A stretch of DNA of 64,000 nucleotides from Bradyrhizobium barranii subsp. apii. GTDB lineage: Bacteria > Pseudomonadota > Alphaproteobacteria > Rhizobiales > Xanthobacteraceae. The stretch's first letter is position 1, and each line of letters begins with the position of its first letter. The stretch is taken from assembly GCF_011516635.5 (NCBI RefSeq), contig NZ_CP096255.1, positions 5,702,501 through 5,766,500 on the forward strand, read 5' to 3'. A program made the position numbers and the translations under genes. Positions 8,491 through 17,214 of the stretch are shown here, piece by piece. The notes under the pieces were generated by a model. The model was not told where the DNA came from, searched no databases, and saw nothing but the letters and a program-made list of their open reading frames with translations.

Positions 8491-9600
8491 ATGGCCGTCA
8501 ATCTCATTTCAGCTGCACAACAGCTCCTGACCCCTGAAGTCATTGCGCAGATTTCCTCCTTTCTTGGGATGGACCGAAGCGCGACGCAGAAGGCCGCAAT
8601 AGCGGCCATCCCGACCATACTGGCCAGCCTGTCGGATCTGGTCGGAACCCCGGCCGGTGCCAATCAACTGTCAAAACTGCTGTCACAACAGCAAGGCACC
8701 AATCCCATGGATATGTTGCGCAACGCCGGCGCCCCGGACCTGGCTCAGACGGGTTCGAGCATGTTGTCCGGACTGCTTGGAGGCCGAACCATGGATACCA
8801 TGGCCCAGGCGATCGGCGGCTTCGCGGGAATGGGCGATGGCGGCGGCAAGTCGTTACTCGCCGTGGTCGGGCCGCTAGTCCTGGGTATGCTCGGCAAGCA
8901 GCAGCATGACGCCGGGATGGATGCAAACGGACTGGCATCGCTTCTGCGCTCGCAGAAAGATCAGATCATGGCGGCGATTCCATCGGGCCTCAGTGATCAA
9001 CTCGGCGCCGCGGGCCTGATCGACAAGGCACGCAGTGGAATGGCCACTGCCGCCGCCACAGGGAGCCGGATCGCCGGCGTTTCCGGCGCTACTGGCGCGA
9101 GCCAGGCCGCCATGGCCGCCGGCCGGACGCAATGGCCATATTGGCTCGCCGCGCTCGTTATCGTTGCCGGACTTGCCATATATGCGCTTCAGCGTCCGAC
9201 CGAGCAGACGGTCGCTCAGAGTACAAACGTTGCGCGGCCCTCAACCGGAACTGTGGGCATGGCGCCCGCGGATCTGACCGTTGACGGCGTGAATCTGGCG
9301 AACCAGGTCAATTCGTCCCTTGGTACGCTGCAGGCTCAACTGCCGACCATCACCGATGAAGCTAGCGCGCAGGCGGCCCTGCCGAAGATCAACGACGCCA
9401 TCTCACAGCTGGATGGCGTCACGGCGCGAGCTGCCAAGCTTTCTCCGGAAGCACGACGCGCGCTTGCCAAGCTGATCGTCGCGGCGGCGCCGGCCATCAA
9501 TCAGATGTGCGACAAGGTCTCGGCGACACCGGCCGGCACGATCGCAAAGCCCGTGATCGACAATCTTCGTGCCAAGCTCGACCAGTTGGCGAAAGCCTGA
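8491..9600 (+). CDS. DUF937 domain protein with a central membrane segment
   Basis: About 369 residues. The N-terminal 200 match DUF937 (helical, Gln/Leu-rich; AAQQLLTPEVIAQISSFLGMD, MLSGLLGG, VVGPLVLGMLGKQ). A single membrane span follows at about residues 215-232 (WPYWLAALVIVAGLAIYAL), then a 130-residue helical outer domain with LSPEARRALAKLI. The ATG at 8491 has a GGAGAG ribosome-binding site; the frame extends upstream but without one. The FixK-type box upstream suggests low-oxygen control. The biochemical role of DUF937 is unknown. Confidence 0.85.
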   Translation: MAVNLISAAQQLLTPEVIAQISSFLGMDRSATQKAAIAAIPTILASLSDLVGTPAGANQLSKLLSQQQGTNPMDMLRNAGAPDLAQTGSSMLSGLLGGRTMDTMAQAIGGFAGMGDGGGKSLLAVVGPLVLGMLGKQQHDAGMDANGLASLLRSQKDQIMAAIPSGLSDQLGAAGLIDKARSGMATAAATGSRIAGVSGATGASQAAMAAGRTQWPYWLAALVIVAGLAIYALQRPTEQTVAQSTNVARPSTGTVGMAPADLTVDGVNLANQVNSSLGTLQAQLPTITDEASAQAALPKINDAISQLDGVTARAAKLSPEARRALAKLIVAAAPAINQMCDKVSATPAGTIAKPVIDNLRAKLDQLAKA

Positions 9601-9638
9601 AAGCCACAGACGTCACACGCAATAAACTCGCCACACTT

Positions 9639-9672
9639 CAGGACGGGACGTGTTTCCCAGCCTCCCGTCCTG
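9639..9672 (+). promoter_or_regulatory. 10-bp inverted repeat just before the next gene's ribosome-binding site
   Basis: CAGGACGGGA and its exact complement TCCCGTCCTG are separated by 14 nt. There is no U-tract. It sits between the DUF937 stop (9600) and the AGGAG at 9682, so in a two-gene mRNA it could be a processing or stability hairpin. Confidence 0.5.
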
Positions 9673-9694
9673 CAAGATGAAAGGAGAAGACTCC

Positions 9695-10189
9695 ATGGCC
9701 GACAAGACCAATTTCACCAAGGATGAATGGGCGCTCCTCCTGAGAAGCCCGATGAATGCTGGAATGGCCATTACGGCTGCCGAACCGAGCGGATTGTTCG
9801 GCCTTCTGAAGGAATCATTTGCCGGCGGCACCGCGCTCGCCCAGGCGGCCACCGATCCCAATGCCAACCCCTTGGTAAAGGCTGTGGTCGCCGACTTCCA
9901 GACGAGCGACGGCCGGGCGGCGGCTCATGACGGGTTGAAGGCAGAGCTCGGCAAGAGCACGCCGGCCGAGATCAAGACCAAGACGATCGCATCGTTGCAT
10001 GAAGTCACGGCGCTGCTTGCTGCGAAAGCACCGGGTGATGCCGCGGCTTTCAAGGGCTGGCTGCGTCAGATTAGTCAAAAGACGGCTGAGGCTGCATCAG
10101 AAGGCGGCGGGTGGTTCGGTGGGGGTGTTCAGGTCAGCGACGCCGAGAAAGCAACCCTCGGCGAAATCTCCAGCGCGCTTGGCATCTGA
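9695..10189 (+). CDS. Conserved-looking hypothetical protein, 164 aa
   Basis: A soluble, alanine-rich, mostly helical protein with no signal peptide. Readable segments are DEWALLLRSPMNAGMAITAAEPSG and GGGWFGGGVQVSDAEKATL. The ATG at 9695 has a clear AAAGGAG ribosome-binding site. It follows the DUF937 gene by 94 bp in the same direction and may share its FixK-type promoter. No family with known function is recognised. Confidence 0.75.
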   Translation: MADKTNFTKDEWALLLRSPMNAGMAITAAEPSGLFGLLKESFAGGTALAQAATDPNANPLVKAVVADFQTSDGRAAAHDGLKAELGKSTPAEIKTKTIASLHEVTALLAAKAPGDAAAFKGWLRQISQKTAEAASEGGGWFGGGVQVSDAEKATLGEISSALGI

Positions 10190-10250
10190 TCTCGGTGGGC
10201 CGCACGGCCCACCTCTACGCGCCCTGCACCATTGGTTGCTGGATGCCAGA

Positions 10251-10282
10251 GCTGCTGGCTTCCCCAAGGCCAGCGGCTTTTT
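10251..10282 (+). terminator. Rho-independent terminator
   Basis: The stem GCTGCTGGC/GCCAGCGGC, with one G-T pair, has a short loop and is followed by TTTTT. It is placed 60 bp after the 9695-10189 gene. A second hairpin without T-tract, GGTGGGCCG-CA-CGGCCCACC, lies just before it at 10194-10213. Confidence 0.7.
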
Positions 10283-10447
10283 CTTCGCGGCGATGTGCGG
10301 GCAGTTGGGCAAATTCTCGTTGCGCGTCGGCTGGGCGCTGACCGAAGTAGCAACTCCGCTGCCTTCCACGGCAACGTTGACATATGTCAAAGCCCACAAT
10401 TCCTGGAACCGAACTACTCCAACCAGCTGACGCGCTGGGGGGCCATC

Positions 10448-11071
10448 ATGAAACGATGGAGCGGTCAACCTGCACTGCTCGCTGCTACCGCGATTGCTGC
10501 ATCATGCATCGCATTCGATGGTGGAATTGAATCTGCGCATGCGAAGTTCGGTCGAATAACGAAGTCGGCGATTGTCCCTGGCGCAACGCCGCGGGAAGTG
10601 CATGACCACACCCGCGACGCAAATGGTTCGCCAAACGCCAACGACCTTCCCTCGCTTGCCACGAAATCACCCCGACGGCGTCAGCGCGCAGCAGGGCAAG
10701 GCCCGAAAGCTCACGGCGACATTCGGCGAGCAACGCATCGGAAGAGTAACCATCAGCATGCATTTCATAAAAAGCATCCCAGAAGGGAAACCCCATTGTT
10801 CGGGCTTGCGAGTTTCTACTCGGAAGACCAGATGACCGCGAGCGGCGAGAGATTCAACAAGCATGCGCTGCATGCGGCGCATCCGTCCTTGCCGTTCGGA
10901 ACACGCCTGCGCGTGACCAATGTCTTGAACAAAAAGTCCGTGATCGTGAGAGTCAACGACCGTGGTCCATTTGTTCATGGACGCATCATCGACGGTACAT
11001 CGGGTGCGGCCCAAGCCCTTGGAATGATCAAGATCGGCGTGGTCAATGTCACCCTTGAAATCGTTCGATAA
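10448..11071 (+). CDS. RlpA-like double-psi beta-barrel protein
   Basis: About 207 residues with a signal peptide (MKRWSGQPALLAATAIAASCIAF) and a basic, low-complexity linker rich in Arg/His/Lys to about residue 115. The C-terminal domain GLASFYSEDQMTASGERF, HPSLPFGTRLRV, VNDRGPFVHGRIID matches RlpA/DPBB lytic transglycosylases, with the conserved histidine in AAHPSLPFGT and aspartate in NDRGPF. RlpA cleaves peptidoglycan strands lacking stem peptides. No SPOR domain is present, unlike E. coli RlpA. The start at 10448 is chosen for the signal peptide. Confidence 0.85.
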   Translation: MKRWSGQPALLAATAIAASCIAFDGGIESAHAKFGRITKSAIVPGATPREVHDHTRDANGSPNANDLPSLATKSPRRRQRAAGQGPKAHGDIRRATHRKSNHQHAFHKKHPRRETPLFGLASFYSEDQMTASGERFNKHALHAAHPSLPFGTRLRVTNVLNKKSVIVRVNDRGPFVHGRIIDGTSGAAQALGMIKIGVVNVTLEIVR

Positions 11072-11150
11072 TGGCCGCTCATTTCATATATCGACGGCGG
11101 CCGGGCCGTGATCAATACGGCGGGAAAGGACTGATTTGGGCGTACACGGC

Positions 11151-12026
11151 CTAATCCCGCTTGAACCGATAGTCGAACGCCCCATCCAGCGGCCTGATCA
11201 GCCCGACCGTCGGCGCCGGAAAATGGATCGGCAGGATCAGCGTGTCGGTGTCCGCAACGGAGGCGAAGAACTTTCGCCGCGAGACCGCCGACTGCCTGGC
11301 ATCCCAATCTGGCTTCGCCGACCAGTCCGGCTCGCGGCACTGGATCTGGTGATGCATGAGATCGCCCGCGACCACCGCGCGGCTACCCCTCGAAAAGATG
11401 TTCACGCAGCAATGACAGGGTGAGTGCCCCGGCGTCGGCGTCAGCGTGACTGTGTCATCGAGCGCGTAGTCGTCGTCCACCAGCAGCGCCTGCCCGGCCT
11501 CGACGATCGGCAGGCAGTTGTCGCGGAAGACGGTGCCGGGCGGGTTACTGCCTTTGGCATTCTCCGCCTCCCAGGCCGCGTACTCGCCCTTGTGAAAGAC
11601 GTATTTCGCATTCGGAAACGTCGGCACCCAGCGGCCATCGCGCAAGGTCGTATTCCAGCCGGTGTGATCGATGTGCAGATGCGTGCAGAAGACGTAGTCG
11701 ATCTGCTCGAAAGAGATGCCGAGCGCGAACAATTCGTTGCGCCAGCGCTCCTTGCCGGGAAAGTCGAACGGCGGCGGATGGCCCTTGTCCTCGCCTGTGC
11801 AGGTGTCGACCAGAATGGTGTAGCGCGGCGTGCGCACCACAAATGTCTGGTAGGTGATGACCATCATGCCGCGCGCGGCATCGAACACCTCCGGCTCCAT
11901 CGTCGGCAGATGACGGGCGAACACGCCCTCGTCATAGGCCGGGAAGAAATCCTGCGGCCGCCGCCACGGCCCTTCCCGCTCGATCACCGCATCGATGGTG
12001 ATGTCGCCGATCCGCAGTTGCTTCAT
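11151..12026 (-). CDS. MBL-fold metallo-hydrolase
   Basis: A 291-residue soluble enzyme of the metallo-beta-lactamase superfamily. The HxHxDH motif is HLHIDH near residue 110, followed by H in PTPGHSPCH and D in VAGDLMHH, completing a binuclear metal site. The overall pattern resembles quorum-quenching lactonases and related hydrolases (AttM/AhlD group), but substrate cannot be inferred safely. The ATG at 12026 follows GGAGCGAAG. Divergent from the GDPD gene. Confidence 0.88.
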   Translation of the reverse strand: MKQLRIGDITIDAVIEREGPWRRPQDFFPAYDEGVFARHLPTMEPEVFDAARGMMVITYQTFVVRTPRYTILVDTCTGEDKGHPPPFDFPGKERWRNELFALGISFEQIDYVFCTHLHIDHTGWNTTLRDGRWVPTFPNAKYVFHKGEYAAWEAENAKGSNPPGTVFRDNCLPIVEAGQALLVDDDYALDDTVTLTPTPGHSPCHCCVNIFSRGSRAVVAGDLMHHQIQCREPDWSAKPDWDARQSAVSRRKFFASVADTDTLILPIHFPAPTVGLIRPLDGAFDYRFKRD

Positions 12027-12171
12027 GGTTGCTTCGCTCCTTTTTTGAGGAAGCGTAGCGGGCGACATAGGACCGTTCAAGCCGCGAGGCGTACAGGCCT
12101 CCCATGCACCCCGATTGCCGCAAATCAACCTCAAACGCCGCCGACGATAACCCTGGAATGGGGAATATCTG

Positions 12172-13155
12172 GTGGGCAGGAAACTCAGAGTCGTCACGGC
12201 AGTCCTGATTGCCGTGGCCGCGGGCGTCTACATCAACAACACCGATCTGCTGGCGCCGCATCGCGACGGCAAACCGGTGCTGCTCGCGCATCGCGGTATG
12301 GCACAACGGTTTGACGAGCGCGATGTGAGGAACGACACCTGCACCGCCGCGCGAATGTTGCCGCCGGCGCATGACTACCTCGAGAACACCCTCCGTTCGA
12401 TGCATGCGAGCTTCGACGCCGGCGCCGATGCGGTCGAGCTCGACGTGCACCCGACGACCGACGGCGAATTCGCCGTTTTCCATGACTGGACTCTCGGCTG
12501 CCGTACCGACGGCCAGGGCGTCACGCGCGCGCAGAGCATGGCTAATCTGAAGATGCTCGATATCGGCTACGGCTACACCGCCGACGGCGGCAAGACCTTC
12601 CCGTTTCGCGGCAAGGGCATCGGAATGATGCCGACATTGTCGGAGGTGTTCGCCGCCTTCCCTGACAAGAAACTCCTGATCAACGTGAAGAGCCGAGACC
12701 CAAACGAAGGCGAGAAACTTGCCGCCGTGCTGAACGCGCTCCCGGCCGAGCGGCGCCGGACGATCATGGTCTATGGCGGCGACGAGCCCATCGACGTGAT
12801 CCGTGGCCTCACCCCTGATGTCCGCACCATTTCGCGCGGGGCCATCCGGAGCTGCCTGATCCGCTATATCGGCTATGGCTGGACCGGCCTGATGCCAGCC
12901 GCCTGCCGCAACGCGATGGTGCTGGTACCGATCAACGCCGCGCCCTGGCTATGGGGCTGGCCCGATCGCTTCCTCAATCGCATGACCGACGCCAACAGCG
13001 CGGTCTTCGTGCTCAGCCCCTACAGCGGCGGCGAGTTCTCCACCGGCATCGATACGCCCGAATTGTTCGCCCGGCTGCCGCAAGCCTATTCCGGCGGGAT
13101 CTGGACCAACGAGATCGAGGCGATCGCCACGATCTCGCGCAAGAGCAAAAACTAG
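12172..13155 (+). CDS. Glycerophosphodiester phosphodiesterase family protein
   Basis: A 327-residue protein with an N-terminal membrane or signal segment (RVVTAVLIAVAAGVYI). The GDPD catalytic signature is visible: AHRG near residue 40, LENTLRS, the metal ligands in ELDVHPTTDG, and FHDWTL. A Cys-rich insertion (NDTCTAARMLPPAH) lies between HRG and ENT. GDPDs hydrolyse glycerophosphodiesters to glycerol-3-phosphate. The GTG start gives the hydrophobic N terminus. Its stop shares the CTAG at 13152-13155 with the convergent ABC-F gene. Confidence 0.88.
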   Translation: MGRKLRVVTAVLIAVAAGVYINNTDLLAPHRDGKPVLLAHRGMAQRFDERDVRNDTCTAARMLPPAHDYLENTLRSMHASFDAGADAVELDVHPTTDGEFAVFHDWTLGCRTDGQGVTRAQSMANLKMLDIGYGYTADGGKTFPFRGKGIGMMPTLSEVFAAFPDKKLLINVKSRDPNEGEKLAAVLNALPAERRRTIMVYGGDEPIDVIRGLTPDVRTISRGAIRSCLIRYIGYGWTGLMPAACRNAMVLVPINAAPWLWGWPDRFLNRMTDANSAVFVLSPYSGGEFSTGIDTPELFARLPQAYSGGIWTNEIEAIATISRKSKN

Positions 13156-14774
13156 CTCCGCAGCCCCGGCGCCTCCTGCCCGGTCCGCGCGACATATTCC
13201 GTGTAGCCGCCGCCGAACTGGTGGATGCCCTCCGGCGTCAGTTCCAGCACGCGGTTCGACAGCGTCGCCAGGAAGTGGCGGTCATGCGAGACGAACAGCA
13301 TGGTGCCCTCGAAATCCGCCAGCGCCGTGATCAGCATCTCCTTGGTGGCGAGGTCGAGATGGTTGGTCGGCTCGTCCAGCACCAAAAAGTTCGGCGGATC
13401 GAACAGCATCATTGCCATCACCAGGCGCGCCTTCTCGCCGCCCGACAGCACGCGGCAGCGCTTCTCGACATCGTCGCCGGAGAAGCCGAAACAGCCGGCG
13501 AGCGCGCGCAACGAGCCCTGCCCCGCGGTCGGAAACTGATCCTCCAGCGACTGAAACACAGTGCGTTCGCCATCGAGCAGGTCCATCGCGTGCTGGGCGA
13601 AATAGCCCATCTTGACGCTGCCGCCGACCGCCACCGTGCCCTCGTCCGGCTCGCTCGCACCGGCGATGAGCTTGAGCAGCGTCGACTTGCCGGCGCCGTT
13701 GACGCCCATCACACACCAGCGCTCCCTGCGGCGGATCATGAAATCGAGCCCGTCATAGATGCGCTTGCTGCCGTAACCCTTGTGAACGTTCTTGAGCGCC
13801 ACGACGTCCTCGCCCGAGCGCGGCGCCGGCGGAAAATCGAACGCCACGGTCTGGCGGCGGCGCGGCGGCTCCACCCGTTCGATCTTGTCGAGCTTCTTCA
13901 CCCGGCTCTGCACCTGGGCCGCATGAGACGCGCGCGCCTTGAAACGCTCGATGAACTTGATCTCCTTGGCGAGCATGGCCTGCTGGCGCTCGAACTGCGC
14001 CTGCTGCTGCTTCTCGTTCTGCGCCCGCTGCTGTTCGTAGAACTCGTAGTCGCCGGTATAGGTCGTGAGCGAGCCGGAATCGATCTCGATCACCTTGGAG
14101 ATCACGCGGTTGATGAACTCGCGATCATGCGAGGTCATCAGCAGCGTGCCTTCGAAATCGTGCAGGAATTTTTCCAGCCAGATCAGGCTTTCGAGATCGA
14201 GATGGTTGCTCGGCTCGTCGAGCAGCATGACGTCGGGGCGCATCAAAAGAATACGCGCCAGCGCCACGCGCATCTTCCAGCCGCCGGAAAGCTTGCCGAC
14301 GTCGCCGTCCATCATCTCCTGGCTGAAGCCGAGGCCGGACAGCGCCTCGCGCGCGCGGCCGTCGAGCGCATAGCCGTCGAGTTCCTCGAACGCGTGCTGC
14401 ACCTCGCCATAGCGCGCGATGATCTCGTCCATCTGGTCGGCCTTGTCGGGGTCGGCCATCGCGGCCTCGAGCTCGCGCAACTCGGCTGCGACCTCGCTCA
14501 CGGGACCTGCGCCATCCATCACCTCGGCCACGGCGCTGCGGCCAGACATCTCGCCGACGTCCTGGTTGAAATAGCCGATGGTAATGCCACGATCGGTTGA
14601 AACCTGCCCTTCATCGGGCAGTTCCTCACCGGCCATCATCCGGAACAGCGTGGTCTTTCCCGCGCCGTTCGGGCCGACGAGGCCGATCTTCTCGCCCTTG
14701 TTGAGGGCGGCGGAAGCTTCGATGAACAGGATCTGGTGGCCGGCTTGCTTGCTGACGTTGTCGAGGCGGATCAT
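13152..14774 (-). CDS. ABC-F family ATPase
   Basis: A 540-residue protein with two ABC domains and no membrane segment. The first has GPNGAGKTT, LSGGW and LLDEPSNHLDL; the second GVNGAGKST, LSGGEK and VLDEPTNHLDL. A charged Gln/Arg-rich linker (EQQRAQNEKQQQAQFERQQ) of the P-site tRNA-interacting type separates them. ABC-F proteins act on the ribosome in translation quality control or antibiotic protection. It resembles the housekeeping YbiT/Uup-type groups, but the subgroup is not certain. The start at 14774 (MIRLDNVSK) is the usual one. Confidence 0.93.
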   Translation of the reverse strand: MIRLDNVSKQAGHQILFIEASAALNKGEKIGLVGPNGAGKTTLFRMMAGEELPDEGQVSTDRGITIGYFNQDVGEMSGRSAVAEVMDGAGPVSEVAAELRELEAAMADPDKADQMDEIIARYGEVQHAFEELDGYALDGRAREALSGLGFSQEMMDGDVGKLSGGWKMRVALARILLMRPDVMLLDEPSNHLDLESLIWLEKFLHDFEGTLLMTSHDREFINRVISKVIEIDSGSLTTYTGDYEFYEQQRAQNEKQQQAQFERQQAMLAKEIKFIERFKARASHAAQVQSRVKKLDKIERVEPPRRRQTVAFDFPPAPRSGEDVVALKNVHKGYGSKRIYDGLDFMIRRRERWCVMGVNGAGKSTLLKLIAGASEPDEGTVAVGGSVKMGYFAQHAMDLLDGERTVFQSLEDQFPTAGQGSLRALAGCFGFSGDDVEKRCRVLSGGEKARLVMAMMLFDPPNFLVLDEPTNHLDLATKEMLITALADFEGTMLFVSHDRHFLATLSNRVLELTPEGIHQFGGGYTEYVARTGQEAPGLRS

Positions 14775-15121
14775 GGGGTCTTTTTGGGGGGAATGTTGCG
14801 TTGCAGCGTCATAGGCCATACGGGCCGCCAGGGGAAGCCCGGCCGGGCCCGGATTCCACCCCGCCAGACGCCAGCTTCCTGTAATTCATCCCAACGCGAC
14901 GCTTCGCGCCCGCTGCCTGCCGTCTCGCTGTCCGCTTCCAGCCGAAGCGCGCTGTCCGAGCGGCAAGGCGCGACGTCCGCCAATGTCCCATATAGCGGAC
15001 TTGCCGCTACCGCCCGTCAGGCGTCGGCTTGTGACCCATAGCGGTCATGGGACCTTCTTTTGCCCGCCTGCATCCGGGAGCCTTTCTCGCAATGATGCTG
15101 TTCCCAGCATAGGCGATGCTG
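14775..15121. other. Intergenic region holding a dispersed repeat
   Basis: About 350 bp without a supported gene. Positions 14994-15039 match 20855-20900 at roughly 38 of 46 positions, and the preceding TCCGCT...AGCGGAC arrangement also recurs near 19665. The rest shows no structure I can name. Probably a degraded repeat family. Confidence 0.55.
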
Positions 15122-16072
15122 TCAACGTGCACGCCGTCGCCAATTGCTCGGGGTGTCCCCGGTCAGCTTCCTGAAGGCGGCGGCGAACGCGGTCTGGGAA
15201 GAATAGCCGAGCGCGACCGCGATCGAGATGACCGACGCGTCGGTGCCGCGCAGCATGTTTTTGGCCTCCTCGAGCCGTTGCTGGCGCCGCCAGGCATGTG
15301 GGGAAAGCCCGGTGCTTTCCTTGAAGGCGCGGCAGAAGTGGAATCGCGAAAGACCGGCATCAGAAGCGAGCGCCGCGAGCGATACGTCAGCGTCGATGTC
15401 CGAGTGCAGGCGCTCGATGGCGCGGCGCAATACGACCGGTGAGAGGCCGCCCCGCGTCGGCTGGAACGTGGACGGCGCGCCGACATGCGCCGCCAGCAGG
15501 CGCGTGGCCAAGAGGTCCATCAGCTGATGCCTGAACAGTGTATCCACGACGACATTGCCTACCACGGCGTCGATCGCGGTCAGGAGCAATCGGGATGTAA
15601 TGGGGTCCGGATGCGCCGTTCGCTCCAGCAGATCGGTCGAGGTGGCGTTGTCGACCTCGCCTGCAACCCGCTCGAGCGTGGCGTGCGGAAGATAGAGTTG
15701 GATGACATCGACAGGTTTCGGAATATCCCACCGGGAGCTCGATCCTTCGGGGATGATGATCACGACTCCGGGACGAAACGTACCGATCGCAACCGCGCGT
15801 CCCATCCGCCGCTCCATGCGCTGCACCGTGCCGTTGTAAGCCATGATGACGTGATGGCTCATGGGCGCGACGACGTCGTGCAGCGGGTCATGCTTCCAGT
15901 GGGCGATTCCGGCGCCGGAGGAATCCAAAGCCATGTGAAATGGCGTGGTCCCGAGCACCCGCGCCATTTCTGCACCGGCGGGAGGGCGCTCGGCATGAGC
16001 CGGAGTGACCTGGCACGTCTCAGGCGCAACTGACGCGTCCTCCAGGTAAGCGCACAAGATATGCTTGTTCAT
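15122..16072 (-). CDS. AraC-family transcriptional regulator
   Basis: A 316-residue protein. The C-terminal 100 residues form the double helix-turn-helix of AraC/XylS regulators: DVSLAALASDAGLSRFHFCRAFKESTG, PHAWRRQQRLEEAKNMLRG, and the signature ISIAVALGYSSQTAFAAAFRKLTGDTPS. The N-terminal part would bind a ligand or mediate dimers; its effector is unknown. The ATG at 16072 has GCGAGGA upstream. It is divergent from the interrupted winged-helix regulator. Confidence 0.92.
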   Translation of the reverse strand: MNKHILCAYLEDASVAPETCQVTPAHAERPPAGAEMARVLGTTPFHMALDSSGAGIAHWKHDPLHDVVAPMSHHVIMAYNGTVQRMERRMGRAVAIGTFRPGVVIIIPEGSSSRWDIPKPVDVIQLYLPHATLERVAGEVDNATSTDLLERTAHPDPITSRLLLTAIDAVVGNVVVDTLFRHQLMDLLATRLLAAHVGAPSTFQPTRGGLSPVVLRRAIERLHSDIDADVSLAALASDAGLSRFHFCRAFKESTGLSPHAWRRQQRLEEAKNMLRGTDASVISIAVALGYSSQTAFAAAFRKLTGDTPSNWRRRAR

Positions 16073-16309
16073 GAACGTATCCTCGCACTCGGGAGGCGAT
16101 GCAGGTGGTAAGCCGTGCCTCGGCTCGGCCAGGTTTGTTGCGTTGATTGCGAACGTCAGTGCGCGTCGAGTGCAGGCGGGCCAACCATTTCTCGAACCCT
16201 CGTTCCCGAAGGGTGAGAAAATGTGTACTGTTTCGAACGGAAAAGACCTTGCAGCCGGCCTGAATTGCGATCGAGTTTTCCTTGGCTTCTTGTCCAGGAA
16301 GGATCACAA

Positions 16310-17214
16310 GTGTCGTTTCTATTTGAAGATTATTGTCTCGATGCCAACCGGCGCGAGCTCAAGCGAGGCTCCGAGCTCATCCCCATCGGACCGAAGGTGT
16401 TCGACCTGCTGCTCTTCCTGGTCCGAAACCGGGAACAGGTCGTGACAAGGGACGATCTTCTGAAGGCGGTGTGGGAAGGACGGATCGTGTCCGAATCCAC
16501 GCTGACCAGCCACGTCAATGCCGTGCGCAAGGCAATCGGGGATACCGGCAAGGAGCAACGCCTGATCCGGACGGTTTCTCGCAGAGGCTTCCGGTTTGTT
16601 GGCGAGATCACCGAGGAAGAATTGCCCGCGCGAGCCTCGGTCACAGACCCAGGTACGGATCTTGGCGTTCAACATGTAAAGAACATTCAGGAGCCAATCA
16701 GGGCCTTTGAGGTCGATGCGCCGACGGAAACGCGAGAGGCTGCGCCAGTTTTTGCTGCCGAGGCCGGAAGTCCGCCTCCGCTGCCCGACAGGCCTTCCAT
16801 TGCGGTGCTTCCGTTTCAGAATATGTCTGGCGATGTCGAACAGGAATACTTTGCCGATGGAATGGCCGAGGACATCATCACGGCGCTGTCCCGTTTCAAG
16901 GCGCCATTTGTCATCGCCCGAAACTCCAGCTTCACCTACAAGGCGCGCGCTGTCGACGTGAAGCAGGTGGGGCGCGAGCTTGGGGTGCGCTACGTGTTGG
17001 AAGGGAGCGTTCGCAAGGCGGCAAACCGAGTGCGCATTACGGGACAACTCGTCGATACCGCTACTGGAGCACATATTTGGGCCGATCGGTTTGATGGCGA
17101 GCTCGGCGACATCTTCGATTTGCAGGACCAGGTGACTGAAAGCGTTGTCGGGGCGATCGCGCCTGCGGTGGAGAAAGCTGAGATCGAGCGCGCCAAACGC
17201 AAGCCGACCGCTAG
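16310..17214 (+). pseudogene. Winged-helix/TPR regulator, 5' part, interrupted by IS1380
   Basis: From the GTG at 16310, preceded by AAGGA. Residues 1-105 form an OmpR/ToxR-type winged helix (LDANRRELKRGSELIPIGPKVFDLLLFLV, RDDLLKAVWEGRIVSESTLTSHV, IRTVSRRGFRFVGEI). Residues 160-300 match the domain usual in CadC-like regulators: IAVLPFQNMSGD, YFADGMAEDIITALSR, RYVLEGSVRKAANRVRI. The frame breaks at the IS after KRKPTA and continues exactly at 18841. The two parts join in frame to a 558-residue protein with C-terminal TPRs. Confidence 0.9.

Noticed and set aside
12951..14600. 549-codon plus-strand frame over the ABC-F gene
   Set aside because: Antisense shadow of a strongly conserved gene; composition typical of such shadows.
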